In this document: piece by piece, positions 1 to 7,997 of the stretch
How positions within the stretch are numbered: position 1 is the stretch's first letter
How the letters are laid out: every line of letters begins with the position of its first letter
Source: Streptosporangium saharense
Lineage (GTDB): Bacteria > Actinomycetota > Actinomycetes > Streptosporangiales > Streptosporangiaceae
Direction: 5' to 3'
Length of the DNA: 64,000 bases
Assembly: GCF_014203715.1 (NCBI RefSeq)
Contig: NZ_JACHJP010000004.1
Span: 1-64,000 of the forward strand
Notes under the pieces: generated by a model
What the model was told of the DNA's origin: nothing
Seen by the model: the letters and a program-made list of their open reading frames with translations, nothing else
Databases searched by the model: none
Translations under genes and position numbers: made by a program

Positions 1-270
1 GGATCACCCGAGGATGCCCTGCTCAACGGTCTGGACCCCGGCCGCTCGAATGGACGCGCTGAGGCTAGCGATCAACTCTCAAACACCTTCTGAGACGCTC
101 CTCGCTGCGGATGTAGTCGTACCCCTGGACAGAGTCGAAACCACTTACGGCCCTGTGATGCGATGTTGATCATCTCGGAGTTGAAGCGTAATGCCCAAAG
201 TGCAAGGTTCCGCCCTCTTGCGCTCCTTATTTCCATGATCAATCCAGGTCTCGGCTTGTATCATCTATGA

Positions 271-687
271 ATGGCTTGGGAGTGGGCTCTCCAACTAGCA
301 CCATCGATCGCCACGGTGGCTGCCGCATCCTTCGGATTAATTCGCAGTGACGGCAGGCTCCGTCGGAACCTTCGTCATGATGTCGAAACTCTCAAGGAAC
401 TACCCGAAGGATCTTCAGCTCGAAGGGCTATGGAAGAGCATGTTGAGTGGGAAATAGCTCAACTGCGCGGGTCGGCGAAGGACGGGCAACGAGACATATC
501 AGGCGCAGTGCTAGGCGTGATCATGTTATTAGGCTTCGGATATCTATCAGTTTGGCTCGTACAGCGCGATGCATGGTGGAGCTGGTTTTGGATTCCGTCG
601 GCCATGCTAGCATCCATTGGGATTTACGGCCTTGCCGAAGGACTTACCATTAAAAAGCGCAATACTCAAGACCGAGCTGTCGAATAA
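271..687 (+). CDS. Small membrane protein of unknown function (accessory region)
   Basis: I do not recognise the family. The 138-residue product has a hydrophobic N-terminal stretch (about residues 6-24), a charged central region rich in Arg and Glu (25-75), and two further membrane segments (about 79-98 and 103-124), followed by a basic tail. This suggests an integral membrane protein with a cytoplasmic helical middle. The gene uses noticeably more A/T-ending codons than the core genes to the right, and it lies beside integrase remnants, so it was probably acquired by transfer. The ATG start has only a weak upstream purine stretch. No neighbouring gene in the same direction gives a functional clue. 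Confidence 0.6.
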   Translation: MAWEWALQLAPSIATVAAASFGLIRSDGRLRRNLRHDVETLKELPEGSSARRAMEEHVEWEIAQLRGSAKDGQRDISGAVLGVIMLLGFGYLSVWLVQRDAWWSWFWIPSAMLASIGIYGLAEGLTIKKRNTQDRAVE

Positions 688-1381
688 GCGTTTAGTTTTA
701 TTTTTAGTGCTCGCAGTTGTTGCGATTTGAGCTGTCATTGGGCTGGGCCAACCTCCAGGCTCCGTGCCTGGCTGGCGAGTAGGCGCGCCCGCGAGGCGGC
801 GTGGAGCGTCCTTGGAAGATCGAAGAGGCTCAAAAAATGATCAAAGCCCTGGGTAGAAAACCCTTCGTGGCCCGATCTTCCTATATTGGTGGCACACCTG
901 CGACCGACCTACATCTATTAATGCAGCATATCAAGAAGGCATAAAAAATCCGTTTTGAGGTATTAGGCCATTCACATGAAGCCACATGCAAGTTTTCAGA
1001 TAGCACTGAAATTTTGAACTACCGCCGCACTTGCTGAGCTAAAGATAATAGGCAAGGTTTATGGCCAGGTACGGCGCGCGGCTGGTGCGGTGGGTGGCCC
1101 GTGATCCCGCCGTCGGCCTAGACCAGCGCCCACGCCGCACGCTCGGGCGGCGGGCCGTGCGGCGACGCGCTTGATCCTTATGAGAGCAATTCGGCAGTGT
1201 CCGCGCTACGTGATCGTGATCGCTCCACGCCCGGTGCTCAGAGCTTGGCGAGCAGAGCTACCACGTCGGCGAAGCTGCCGGTCAGGGAATCGGGGACGCC
1301 CCTGCCCCTTTCGGCAGTGGCCAGGGATGGACGCCCGATGACCCCAGTTTCGGTGTAGGCGCGCATGCCCTCAGCCAGCAG
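688..1381. other. Non-coding or decayed accessory DNA
   Basis: About 700 bases without a convincing gene. The left part is AT-richer (around 930-1060, with several A- and T-runs) and the right part returns to high GC. No open frame here has actinomycete-like codon usage and I recognise no RNA. It lies between a lower-GC membrane gene and a truncated integrase, which fits decayed mobile-element sequence. Confidence 0.5.
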
Positions 1382-1837
1382 ATGGCGGCGGTCGTGGGCG
1401 TTACCGACAGCGGGCAGGCTCATGACGACCGGGGCCTCAAGCACCGGGTCGAGGACGAAGGGCGGCCGGTGCCCATCCCGCCGGAGCTGGTGGCGATCCT
1501 GCGGGAGCACCTCGACGAGTTCGGCGCGCACGAGGACGGCCGACTGTTCCGGACCTCGCGCAGCGGGGTGATCTCCATCGGGACCTACTGCGAGACGTGG
1601 AAGGCGGCTCGACTTCTGGCGCTGACTCCCGAACAGCAGGTGTCCCCATTGGGCGCCCAGCCGTACGACCTGCGACACGCGGCCGTGTCGCTCTGGCTCA
1701 ACGCCGGAGTGGCGGCTTCCGACGTGGCCGAGCGAGCGGGGCACGGGGTGGACGTGCTGCTCAAGGGCTACGCCAAGTCCATTGACGGGGGTGTGGAGAT
1801 CGCCAACCGGCGGATAGACGACGCGCTCGCCGCATGA
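1382..1837 (+). pseudogene. Tyrosine recombinase (integrase), C-terminal fragment, copy 1
   Basis: The 151-residue frame matches only the C-terminal catalytic half of actinobacterial phage/ICE integrases. It has a GLKHR segment followed by the typical VPIPPELVAIL helix start, the second catalytic Arg in DLRHAAVS (Arg98), the box with His121 in AGHG, and the nucleophile Tyr130 in LLKGYAK. The N-terminal arm-binding and core-binding domains and the first catalytic Arg are missing, because homology stops near 1395-1400. The protein therefore cannot be an active recombinase. The gene points toward tRNA-Ser at 3845-3933, the usual placement of an integrase beside its tRNA attachment site. A second, more decayed copy lies at 3358-3630. 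Confidence 0.85.
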
Positions 1838-1841
1838 TCAC
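1551..1841 (+). repeat. Imperfect direct repeat, left copy (integrase 3' end)
   Basis: This segment and 3358-3637 are alignable along their length with substitutions and small indels. Both end in the same CATGATCAC string just after the integrase frame. The two copies flank the nuclease gene at 2049-3293. Confidence 0.8.
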
Positions 1842-2048
1842 GGACACGCACGGGGGACTCGTTCCAGTCGAAGGAATCATGGAAGCGATCGACGCTGATG
1901 GCACGGCGAACCAGATGATCGTTATCACCTGTCGCAGATCTCTGCCTCCGAAGCCAATGGCCAGCCCTTGGCTAGGCGTCGGATGATCCGCATGAACGTT
2001 TGCAGCTGCTAGGCCCTCGTTCTCGCTGATCATTACCCTGGCCTGAAC

Positions 2049-3293
2049 CTAATCAGTGGTTTCGGCTTTGGCGAAACGACTGACGGCGTCACTCGGTAGC
2101 GCGAAGGGTAGGAACGCTAGCTTGATCTCGCGATCGGGATCTCCGTTAGCGTGCATCACGAAGTCGATGCGCCCGTCTGTGTCGTGTGTACCGCGCCGTT
2201 TGTAATTTGGGTGTGCCTCGATCTGCTCGATCGCTGTCTTCACAGTTACTGAAACGTTCTTGGTGCGGATGAACACCAGCAGCGCGGCCTTTGTGTCCCG
2301 CCACACCAGGTAGCCGAAGAGTTGAGTGAGGGCATCCCGGACGGTCTTTGGGCCTTTCCAGACCTTGCACTCACCAATGAAGACGTTACGATCCCGTTCG
2401 CGTACAAGGATGTCAGTCTTACCTGCTCCGTTGAAGACCTCACCAGCCGCTGTGCCTTTGAACTGGGCGTTGAGGTTGATGAGCAGCAGATCGCGGATAC
2501 TTTCCTCGTCCATACCCGCAGCCACTGAGGGAGTGCGCTCTAGCGCGTTGCGTTGGGCGTCCAGGATTTCAAGTGCCGCCTCGTAGTCAGTTTCAGCTAG
2601 TACCGGCTCAGGTGCGAAAGGCTCGTTCCCGCTTGCTGGAGGCCTTCTGGGCGCGATCGTCTTTCGGGTGACCGGAACGCTGTAGGTATCGGCATCTGGC
2701 CGCCGCCGGATCGGGAAACCGATCTCGGCCTGAAGGTTGCGCATTGCCAGCAGTTGCTGCCTGCGGGCGGAGACCCATCCCGATACCGCCGATCGCAGCC
2801 CCTCATTGTGCTGATCGATGTCCTGCCTGCACCATTCTAGGTATGTATCGATTAGATCCAGCTCTCTCTCAAACTGGATCTGCGCTTGAGCAGCGTCAGT
2901 GAAGTTGCCAGCCACGGTGACTCGTAGCTCCGTGGTCCCGAGGGAAGCAACTCGTGGCAGGACACTCGTCCATACCGACGGCTGGCACCAAAAGACCTCA
3001 GCCTCCCCTGTGAAGGGAACGACCAGGGTGAGCATAGGGACTCCACGGACGACCGTCTCACCGAAGGAACGATGTTCCTCGTCTGTCTCGGCTATGTCCA
3101 GCATCCAGGCCTGGTCTCGGAGAAGACGCGGGCAGTCCACAGTCCCTTCACTCACCAGTGTCTCGATCAGATCATGTTCCGAGGCTTTGAGGAAGGCGTC
3201 GATCTCCCAATTGGCTATGCGGTTGCGGACCTTCTCAGAGGTGGTCCTGAGGGTGTCGGGGAGCCGGTAGCTGTGGAACAGCGCTTCTGTCAC
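2049..3293 (-). CDS. PD-(D/E)XK-superfamily nuclease-like protein (candidate defence gene)
   Basis: The 414-residue protein has an unrecognised N-terminal region (1-230) and a C-terminal nuclease-like domain (about 255-365). Visible motifs are Asp294 in GKTDILV, Glu308-x-Lys310 in FIGECKVWKG, and Gln324-x3-Tyr328 in QLFGY. This is the D, ExK and QxxxY arrangement of PD-(D/E)XK nucleases of the RecB/restriction type. I chose the GTG at 3293 because the frame upstream of it is antisense to the integrase remnant at 3358-3630. It is a single gene with no methyltransferase or helicase partner in view. Its position between two integrase ends at a tRNA marks it as cargo of a mobile element. The biochemical activity is inferred from motifs. 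A phage-defence role is a guess from context. Confidence 0.7.
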   Translation of the reverse strand: MTEALFHSYRLPDTLRTTSEKVRNRIANWEIDAFLKASEHDLIETLVSEGTVDCPRLLRDQAWMLDIAETDEEHRSFGETVVRGVPMLTLVVPFTGEAEVFWCQPSVWTSVLPRVASLGTTELRVTVAGNFTDAAQAQIQFERELDLIDTYLEWCRQDIDQHNEGLRSAVSGWVSARRQQLLAMRNLQAEIGFPIRRRPDADTYSVPVTRKTIAPRRPPASGNEPFAPEPVLAETDYEAALEILDAQRNALERTPSVAAGMDEESIRDLLLINLNAQFKGTAAGEVFNGAGKTDILVRERDRNVFIGECKVWKGPKTVRDALTQLFGYLVWRDTKAALLVFIRTKNVSVTVKTAIEQIEAHPNYKRRGTHDTDGRIDFVMHANGDPDREIKLAFLPFALPSDAVSRFAKAETTD

Positions 3294-3357
3294 GTCACCA
3301 TCATGACGGCTACCAACGACAGAAAGCCGATGCCCTCGGATGACCTCTGCAGTGCTC

Positions 3358-3630
3358 GGACCTCGCGTGGGGTGTGACCCACGTTGGGACGTACTGAGAG
3401 GCATGGAAGACGGCCCGGCTCCTGACGTTGACTCCCCAACAGTGGGTATCCCACTCTGTACGATCTGCGCCACGCGACCGTGTCATTCTGGCTCAACGCG
3501 GGTGTGGCCGCTCCCGAGATGGCCGAGTGGGTGGGACACGGGGTGGACGTGCTGCTCAAGGTCTACGCCAAGTGCATCGACGGGGGTATGGAGGTTGTCA
3601 AACCGGCGGATAGACGACGCGCTCACCACA
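3358..3630 (+). pseudogene. Tyrosine recombinase C-terminal fragment, copy 2 (frameshifted)
   Basis: This is a second, shorter and more decayed copy of the integrase 3' end. The segment reading YDLRHATVSFWLNAGVAA, then GHGVDVLLKVYAKCIDGG, is split over frames by small deletions. One removes the equivalent of about ten bases before the YDLRH box, and another lies near the RRIDDAL end. The catalytic Arg, His and Tyr codons are still legible but no single frame encodes a domain. It lies about 210 bases from the 3' end of tRNA-Ser. Confidence 0.8.
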
Positions 3631-3637
3631 TGATCAC
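3358..3637 (+). repeat. Imperfect direct repeat, right copy (integrase 3' end)
   Basis: Partner of 1551-1841. The best-conserved block covers the active-site region and the final nine bases, CATGATCAC. Confidence 0.8.
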
Positions 3638-3790
3638 ACTTATGCTCAAGAGGTCCCGTTTGGCGCGGGGCCCCTTCGTTTTGCGGGCTCGACCTGGGGA
3701 AACGTGACCAACATCATTCCGCGTATATTCCGCGACCACCGACCTAGAGGTGCCCAGGGTGGCGTACGGCTGCGCAGCCCCTAAACGACC

Positions 3791-3832
3791 AACGGCGCCC
3801 CACCAAGCCGTCAGACCTGGTCAGGCGCCGTT
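3791..3832 (-). terminator. Hairpin terminator downstream of tRNA-Ser
   Basis: Two nine-base arms, AACGGCGCC and GGCGCCGTT, are perfect inverted complements separated by 24 bases. On the minus strand they lie just past the tRNA 3' end. There is no long U-tract. Confidence 0.6.
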
Positions 3833-3844
3833 TCTCAAGCGAAG

Positions 3845-3933
3845 CGGAGAGCGTGGGATTCGAACCCACGAGGACTGTCACCAGCCCTAGCGGTTTTCAA
3901 GACCGCCGCCATCGTCCACTAGGCGAGCTCTCC
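3845..3933 (-). tRNA. tRNA-Ser(UGA)
   Basis: The minus strand folds as a class II tRNA. The acceptor stem is GGAGAGC pairing with GCTCTCC, with discriminator G. The anticodon loop reads CTTGAAA (anticodon UGA), there is a long variable arm, and the T-loop is GTTCGAATCCC. CCA is not encoded. The 3' end faces the integrase remnants, so this tRNA is the likely attachment site used by the element(s) at 1-3.7 kb. Confidence 0.95.
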
Positions 3934-3937
3934 TGGG

Positions 3938-3958
3938 TGACGCGTCGAGAACGCGTCA
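3938..3958. promoter_or_regulatory. Perfect inverted repeat just upstream of tRNA-Ser
   Basis: TGACGCGT and ACGCGTCA are separated by five bases, and the element sits four bases before the tRNA 5' end on the minus strand. It could be a 5'-leader hairpin or a protein-binding site; the sequence does not decide. Confidence 0.4.
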
Positions 3959-4043
3959 GATTGCACTTTAGTCTCTCACTGGTCCGGGCGTGCCCTGGAC
4001 GGGCGAGCACCCAGCAGTCTGGGTGCTCGCCGTACGGGCCGGG

Positions 4044-6917
4044 TCAGGGTTGTTGGGGGATGGCGAAGCCGTCTCCCACGGAGGCGGCCAGGCGGAGGTA
4101 GGCGTCGCGGGTGGAGGGCTGGAGTCTGTCCAGCTCGATCTCGGCGCCCTCCTCCAGGTGGGGGTCGTAGGGGACGCGGATCACGGCTCGGCAGCGGGCC
4201 GCGAAGTGGGCCTCAAGGCGGTCGAGGTCCACGGTCGACTTCGACCTGGGGCGGACGCTGCACAGCACGACCGTGGCCGAGCGGACCAGTTCCTCGTAGT
4301 GGTGGGCCTCAAGCCAGTCGAGGGTCGCCGAGGCGGCGCGGGCGCCGTCGACGGACGGGGAACTCACCAGGACGAGCTGGTCGGCCAGGCCGAGGACACC
4401 GGACATGGCCGAGTGGAGCAGGCCCGTACCGCAGTCGGTGATGCAGATCGAGTAGAAGTTCTCCAGGACCTGCGCTACCGACTGGTAGTCGGAGGAACTG
4501 AACGCCTCGGACACCGACGGGTCACGGTCGGAGGCGAGGATCTCCAGCCGGGACGGCGCCTGCGAGGTGAAGGCCCTGACGTCCACATAGCGCTTGATCT
4601 GCTTACGCTCGTTCAGCAGGTCACGGACCGTGGCGGAGGTCTCAAGCTCCACCTTGTCCGACAGGGTGCCGCGGTCGGGGTTGGCGTCGACCGCGATGAC
4701 CCTGTCACCGCGCGACTGGGCGAGGGTGGCGCCGAGGCCGACCGTGGTCGTGGTCTTGCCGACACCACCCTTCAGGCTCAGTACGGCGACGCGGTGATGG
4801 CCGGTGGCCACAGGAGTGCGGGCACGGGTGACGAGCTCGCGGCGACGCCGTACCTCGGGCGACTCACCTGGCTTGATCAGCCCGGCCGACGCCCGGTAGA
4901 CCAGCCTGCGCCAGCCACCGGAGGGCGCGTTGCGGCGTCCCCTGAGCAGCGAGTCGGGATCCAGGCTGTCAGCCGAGGGTCTGGAACCCGCCGGCTGCCT
5001 GGACGGCGCGCTGAAAGCCGGCGGCGGTGCCGAGTGACGACGTCTCGCCTGGTACGGCTCCCGCACCGGTTCGGCCGTTTCCTGGCGGGGTGCGCCGGGG
5101 TCGCGTTCGGGGACGGACGGAACTCCCCGAGAGGGCGTCTCCTGGAAGGCCGGGGACTCCTGGGGGGCGGTGGGCTGGGGGAAGGACAGGTCCCTCAAAG
5201 TGGGCTCCCCCTGGGCGAACAGCGCCTCCCGGGAGAACGACACGTCCCGGAACGACGCCGCCTCCTGGGCGGGCGGTTCCTCAGGGAAGGACTCCTCAGG
5301 CGTGCCCTGGGGAGGTGTCTCGACGGAGTCGAACGCGGAGGTCGCGGGGGTGAACGCCCTGCCCCAGTCTCGACCGAAGGCACCGGTCTGGGGGGACTGC
5401 CCCAGCGCGCCTCCCCCGGCCGCCTGCCGCAACGCGTCACTCACCGTCGCCTGAGGCGATCTGTCACCCTCGGGCGCCTCACCGGTGGAGGCCGGACGTT
5501 CCTCGGGTACGGCCCGCTCCTCATCCGCGCGCGAGAAATCCTCACGTGAGGAATCCGCGCGCGAAGGATCCACGTGTGAGGAACCGGCACGCGAAGCATC
5601 AGGGCGTGAGGCGTCAGAGCGTGAGGGATCAGCGCTGCGGGACGGCTCTCCGCCGAAGGTGAACCGGTCCTGGTCGTCTCCGGTGGGCCGGGAGCCTTCC
5701 GAAGCGGCTGAGGCACCGAGGGGGAAGGCGTCCTGCCTGCGGGCCGACGGCGTGAAGGGTTCGAGTCCCCGGGAGCCGGGAGCGGGCTCGCCCAGGACGT
5801 CGTGACCGACCAGGGGAAAGGTCTGCGAAGCGTCGAGCGGCCGGTGGGCCTGCTCGAACGCGTCCTCCGACGGCTCAGGGGGCTCGGACCCGCTCGACGC
5901 GTTCCTGGAAGCGGGGCTCCCCTGGTCGGCCGAGGGGTCAGCGAGAGCGGGAAAACCGGGGTCGGTCGACGATCCCTGGTCGGCCAGGGTTTCGGAGACG
6001 GCCACCGGAGCGCTGAGGGGGCCGGAGCCCTGACCCGCCGCCGGGCCGCCGGAAGGCTCCGGTGAACCCCCCGAACCCGAAGAAGGAGCGTCCGGAGGGG
6101 AATCGGGGGCCACTGAACCGCCCGGATCCGCGGGGGCGGAAAGAACGTGGAAGCCGGGGTCGGTGGCCGTACCCTGACTGGCCGAGATTCCGGGCGCGGA
6201 ACCGCCCACCGGGCCGTCGGAGAAACCGCCGGACGTCCCTTGAACGGACGGGGAACCGCCCACCGGACCTTCGGTGAAGGCGGTAGGAGCCTCCTGACCG
6301 GCCGAAGAGCCACGGCCGGGGAAAGTCCCCTGCTCGGCAGGAGAACCGGCGGGGAAAGGCGCTTCCTGCTCGGGTGGAGAACCGGGGAAAGGCGCTTCCT
6401 GGCCGCCAGGAGAATCGGCCACCGGAGCACCCGATGCCGAAGCCCCTAAAGAGCCACCGGAACGAGCCCCAGAAGATCCGCTGCCCGCCTCATGATCATC
6501 CATAGGGCGGGTGCCCTTATGATGGGCGGGCGTGTCCTCCTGGCGGGGCAGCGGTTTCAGGGGGGCGAGGAAGGCCTCGTCGTCACGGCTCGGGACCGGC
6601 GGGGGCGGGGGCACACTGAAGGCGCCCGCCTCCCTCCACTCGGCCGCGTCCGCGTCCTCGACAGGAGCGGCGAAGGTGCCGGCAAGACTGCTCACCAGGT
6701 GGTTCGAGGGGTCGGCGACCGTACGGAACAGCGACGAGGACGCCGTGTCCGGCTCGGCGGGAACCGAGCCCCAGGGGTCCTTGGGGTAGGGCGAGATGAC
6801 GGCGTCGTCCAGCGCGCCGCTCTTCGCCGCGATGGGGGGCGCCTCCTCCTGTTCCTTGATAGCGTCGAGCCAGGCAAGCTGTTCCTCGAGAGATTCCTCA
6901 CGATCGTGCCTTGCCAC
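4044..6917 (-). CDS. EspI-like MinD/ParA-family ATPase with long disordered N-terminus
   Basis: The C-terminal roughly 250 of 957 residues form a SIMIBI P-loop ATPase. It has the deviant Walker A KGGVGKTT (about 716-723), then VDANPDRGTLS, and a TDCGTG segment in the Walker B region. The first 700 residues are low-complexity Pro/Ser/Gly/Glu/Ala with no visible fold, and include a five-residue SR-x-D-x type repeat. This architecture matches EspI-type ATPases linked to type VII (ESX) secretion, although no eccC or esx genes are in this window. I prefer the GTG at 6917, with a purine-rich GAGGGGG seven bases upstream, over the GTG 14 codons earlier. The chromosome-partitioning ParA role is less likely because no parB is adjacent. 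Confidence 0.8.
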   Translation of the reverse strand: MARHDREESLEEQLAWLDAIKEQEEAPPIAAKSGALDDAVISPYPKDPWGSVPAEPDTASSSLFRTVADPSNHLVSSLAGTFAAPVEDADAAEWREAGAFSVPPPPPVPSRDDEAFLAPLKPLPRQEDTPAHHKGTRPMDDHEAGSGSSGARSGGSLGASASGAPVADSPGGQEAPFPGSPPEQEAPFPAGSPAEQGTFPGRGSSAGQEAPTAFTEGPVGGSPSVQGTSGGFSDGPVGGSAPGISASQGTATDPGFHVLSAPADPGGSVAPDSPPDAPSSGSGGSPEPSGGPAAGQGSGPLSAPVAVSETLADQGSSTDPGFPALADPSADQGSPASRNASSGSEPPEPSEDAFEQAHRPLDASQTFPLVGHDVLGEPAPGSRGLEPFTPSARRQDAFPLGASAASEGSRPTGDDQDRFTFGGEPSRSADPSRSDASRPDASRAGSSHVDPSRADSSREDFSRADEERAVPEERPASTGEAPEGDRSPQATVSDALRQAAGGGALGQSPQTGAFGRDWGRAFTPATSAFDSVETPPQGTPEESFPEEPPAQEAASFRDVSFSREALFAQGEPTLRDLSFPQPTAPQESPAFQETPSRGVPSVPERDPGAPRQETAEPVREPYQARRRHSAPPPAFSAPSRQPAGSRPSADSLDPDSLLRGRRNAPSGGWRRLVYRASAGLIKPGESPEVRRRRELVTRARTPVATGHHRVAVLSLKGGVGKTTTTVGLGATLAQSRGDRVIAVDANPDRGTLSDKVELETSATVRDLLNERKQIKRYVDVRAFTSQAPSRLEILASDRDPSVSEAFSSSDYQSVAQVLENFYSICITDCGTGLLHSAMSGVLGLADQLVLVSSPSVDGARAASATLDWLEAHHYEELVRSATVVLCSVRPRSKSTVDLDRLEAHFAARCRAVIRVPYDPHLEEGAEIELDRLQPSTRDAYLRLAASVGDGFAIPQQP

Positions 6918-7035
6918 CGTGTTCCCCCTCGGGATGGGCGTAAAGAGGGCAGCAAACACATAGCAGGTTAACGCCCTGTGTTCTTGTCAATGCGGGCAAC
7001 CACCAAGTTGATCCCCAGCGGATAGCGTTGGAGAC

Positions 7036-7992
7036 ATGCACGCCATCGTGATCGATAAACCCGGTGGACCGGAAGAGCTGAGGTGGCGGGAGGTCCCCGA
7101 TCCCCAGCTCGGTCCGGGCGACGTCCTGGTCGACGTGGCCGCCTCCGCGGTCAACCGGGCCGACATCCTGCAACGACGTGGGCACTACGCCCCGCCTCCG
7201 GGGGCCTCGCCGTACCCCGGGCTTGAGTGTTCCGGGGTGGTCGCCGAGGTCGGCGCGGACGTCGAGGGGTTCAGGGCCGGTGACCGGGTGTGCGCCCTGC
7301 TGAGCGGGGGCGGTTACGCCGAGCGGGTTGCCGTGCCGTGGCAGCAGGTGATGCGGGTGCCCGAGGGGGTCGACCTGGTCGAGGCGGCGGCGCTGCCCGA
7401 GGTCGCGTGCACGGTGTGGTCCAACGTGTTCATGACCGCGCGGCTGCGCAGGGGCGAGACGCTTCTCGTCCACGGCGGCGCCAGCGGGATCGGCACGCTG
7501 GCCGTACAGCTCGCCAAGGCGTTCGGGTCGCGGGTCGTGGTCACCGCGGGGTCGGCGGAGAAGATCGCCCGCTGCCTCGAACTCGGTGCCGACGAGGGGA
7601 TCAACTATCACGAGGGTGACTTCTCGGAGAGGGTCCAGGCGGATGTCATCCTCGACATCGTCGGCGGGCCGTACCTCATGAGGAACGTCAGGGCCCTGAA
7701 GACCGGCGGCAGGCTGGTTGTGATAGGGATGCAGGGAGGCTCCAGGGGGGAGCTTGACCTGGGGGCGCTCCTCACCAGGCGAGCCTCGGTGCACGGCACC
7801 ACGCTACGCGCGCGACCCGTCGACGAGAAGGGGGTCATCGTGCGTGGCGTCGTGGAGAACGTCTGGCCGCTGGTGGACGCGGGGGTCGTCCGTCCGGTCA
7901 TCCACTCCCGGGTGCCGATGAGTGAGGCCGCCGAGGCTCACCGGCTCCTCGAATCCGGAGAGCACGTCGGGAAAATCCTGCTAGTAGGTTGA
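7036..7992 (+). CDS. NAD(P)H:quinone oxidoreductase, zinc-independent MDR family (PIG3/QOR-like)
   Basis: A 318-residue medium-chain dehydrogenase/reductase of normal length. The GroES-like N-terminal domain includes AVNRADILQRRGHY and PGLECSGVVAEVG. The Rossmann domain includes the nucleotide-binding loop LVHGGASGIGTLAVQLAK (about 152-169). The cysteine clusters that bind zinc in alcohol dehydrogenases are absent, as in quinone oxidoreductases of the PIG3 type. It probably reduces quinones or other electrophiles with NADPH in the cytoplasm. It is followed by bpa with a gap of only five bases, so the two are probably co-transcribed. The same neighbourhood (oxidoreductase near bpa) is known from mycobacteria. 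Confidence 0.9.
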   Translation: MHAIVIDKPGGPEELRWREVPDPQLGPGDVLVDVAASAVNRADILQRRGHYAPPPGASPYPGLECSGVVAEVGADVEGFRAGDRVCALLSGGGYAERVAVPWQQVMRVPEGVDLVEAAALPEVACTVWSNVFMTARLRRGETLLVHGGASGIGTLAVQLAKAFGSRVVVTAGSAEKIARCLELGADEGINYHEGDFSERVQADVILDIVGGPYLMRNVRALKTGGRLVVIGMQGGSRGELDLGALLTRRASVHGTTLRARPVDEKGVIVRGVVENVWPLVDAGVVRPVIHSRVPMSEAAEAHRLLESGEHVGKILLVG

Positions 7993-7997
7993 GGACT

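Noticed and set aside
1-270. Possible end of a gene entering from the left
   Set aside because: No frame with consistent codon bias or recognisable similarity reaches position 1.
3990-5549. A 519-codon open frame on the plus strand opposite the EspI-like gene
   Set aside because: It is antisense to Pro/Ser/Gly-rich codons in very high-GC DNA, where opposite frames stay open by chance. Its Gly/Arg/Val-rich product has no domain.
4044-6917. Chromosome-partitioning ParA
   Set aside because: There is no adjacent parB or parS, and the long disordered N-terminus fits EspI-type ATPases better.
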